NCBI GenBank assembly: GCA_007123195.1
Contig: SKLO01000432.1
Location: forward strand, 1-6,612
Length of the DNA: 6,612 bases
From: Verrucomicrobiales bacterium
Lineage (GTDB): Bacteria; Verrucomicrobiota; Verrucomicrobiia; Verrucomicrobiales; SKLO01
Reading direction: 5' to 3'
The first letter of the stretch is position 1. Each line of letters starts with the position of its first letter. Below the pieces are notes generated by a model. It ran no database searches. It saw nothing but the letters and a program-made list of their open reading frames with translations, and had not been told where the DNA came from. Both the position numbers and the translations under genes were made by a program. Below are positions 6,306-6,612 of the stretch, in pieces.

Positions 6306-6612
6306 ATGCAACCTTGCCATCCGCTCGACATCACCCGCAGACAATTCCTCGGCCGCACCAGCCTTGGAGTCGGCACGGCGGCGCTGGCGTCACTGCTGAA
6401 CCCGCGCCTGTTTGCTTCGGACCCGGTCGGCTTGCCGCACTTCGCGCCCAAGGCCAAGCGCGTCATCTGGCTGACCCAGGCCGGTGCCCCTTCGCAGATC
6501 GAGACCTTCGATTACAAGCCCGGGCTCAAGGAAATGTTCGATCAGGAGCTGCCCGACACCGTGCGTGACGGCCAGCGCCTCACCGGCATGAGTTCAGGCC
6601 AGGCCCGCCTGC
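6306..6612 (+). CDS. DUF1501 family protein, Tat-exported (3' end outside window)
   Basis: N-terminal 102 residues of a DUF1501 protein, the usual gene partner of PSD1 proteins. DUF1501 is related to the alkaline phosphatase/sulfatase-like fold, but I know of no proven activity for this pairing. ITRRQFLGRTSLGVG (9-23), with Arg11 and Arg12 before a hydrophobic stretch, is a clear twin-arginine signal, implying export in a folded state, perhaps with a bound metal. The family start block follows: KRVIWLTQAGAPSQIETFDY, PGLKEMF and RLTGMSSGQARL. Members are usually about 430-490 residues, so roughly three quarters lie beyond the right edge, including most of the region where metal ligands would be expected. 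The ATG sits 16 bases after the PSD1 B stop with no terminator between and no Shine-Dalgarno, pointing to one operon. A shorter open stretch in another frame (6314-6568) is a shadow. Confidence 0.93.
   Translation, partial: MQPCHPLDITRRQFLGRTSLGVGTAALASLLNPRLFASDPVGLPHFAPKAKRVIWLTQAGAPSQIETFDYKPGLKEMFDQELPDTVRDGQRLTGMSSGQARL

Noticed and set aside
3872..6466. An 864-codon open frame on the minus strand, antisense to PSD1 B
   Set aside because: It is the mirror of a gene with all expected family motifs. High third-position GC suppresses stops on the opposite strand, and its product (repetitive Gly, Val, Arg, His-rich) shows no domain.

Overview
The window is GC-rich chromosomal DNA from a bacterium of the Planctomycetes-Verrucomicrobia-Chlamydiae group, most likely Verrucomicrobiota or Planctomycetota. 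The argument rests on gene content. There are two large secreted proteins with the 'PSD1' architecture (planctomycete-type cytochrome c domain, then DUF1549, then DUF1553), a Tat-exported DUF1501 protein, and a secreted SASA-family (sialate O-acetylesterase-like) esterase. These families are strongly expanded in that group. Most starts also lack a Shine-Dalgarno sequence, which fits.

Layout, left to right. (1) 1-1684, minus strand: the N-terminal 561 residues of PSD1 protein A, starting at GTG and running off the left edge. (2) 1685-2058: a 374-base gap between divergent genes, with a short inverted repeat near the esterase start. (3) 2059-3114, plus: a complete 351-residue secreted SASA/SGNH-type esterase. 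(4) 3115-3440: a gap between convergent genes, with a four-copy heptamer tandem repeat, a perfect 8-bp-stem hairpin and several hairpin-forming repeat-like modules. (5) 3441-3767, minus: a small gene of unknown function. (6) 3893-6289, plus: PSD1 protein B, complete, 798 residues. (7) 6306-6612, plus: the first 102 residues of a DUF1501 protein, 16 bases after B and probably in the same operon; it runs off the right edge.

How the genes may work together. PSD1 and DUF1501 proteins are usually encoded as adjacent pairs. Here the PSD1 proteins carry Sec-type signal peptides and two CxxCH heme-binding motifs each, while the DUF1501 partner carries a twin-arginine signal, so both would act outside the cytoplasm. 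The biochemical role of these pairs is not established as far as I know. Their association with sulfatase and glycan-degradation genes in planctomycetes and verrucomicrobia, plus the esterase here, suggests extracytoplasmic processing of decorated (acetylated or sulfated) polysaccharide; this is inference. No RNA genes, insertion sequences or CRISPR arrays were seen. Long open frames antisense to the real genes (one of 864 codons) are codon-bias shadows.
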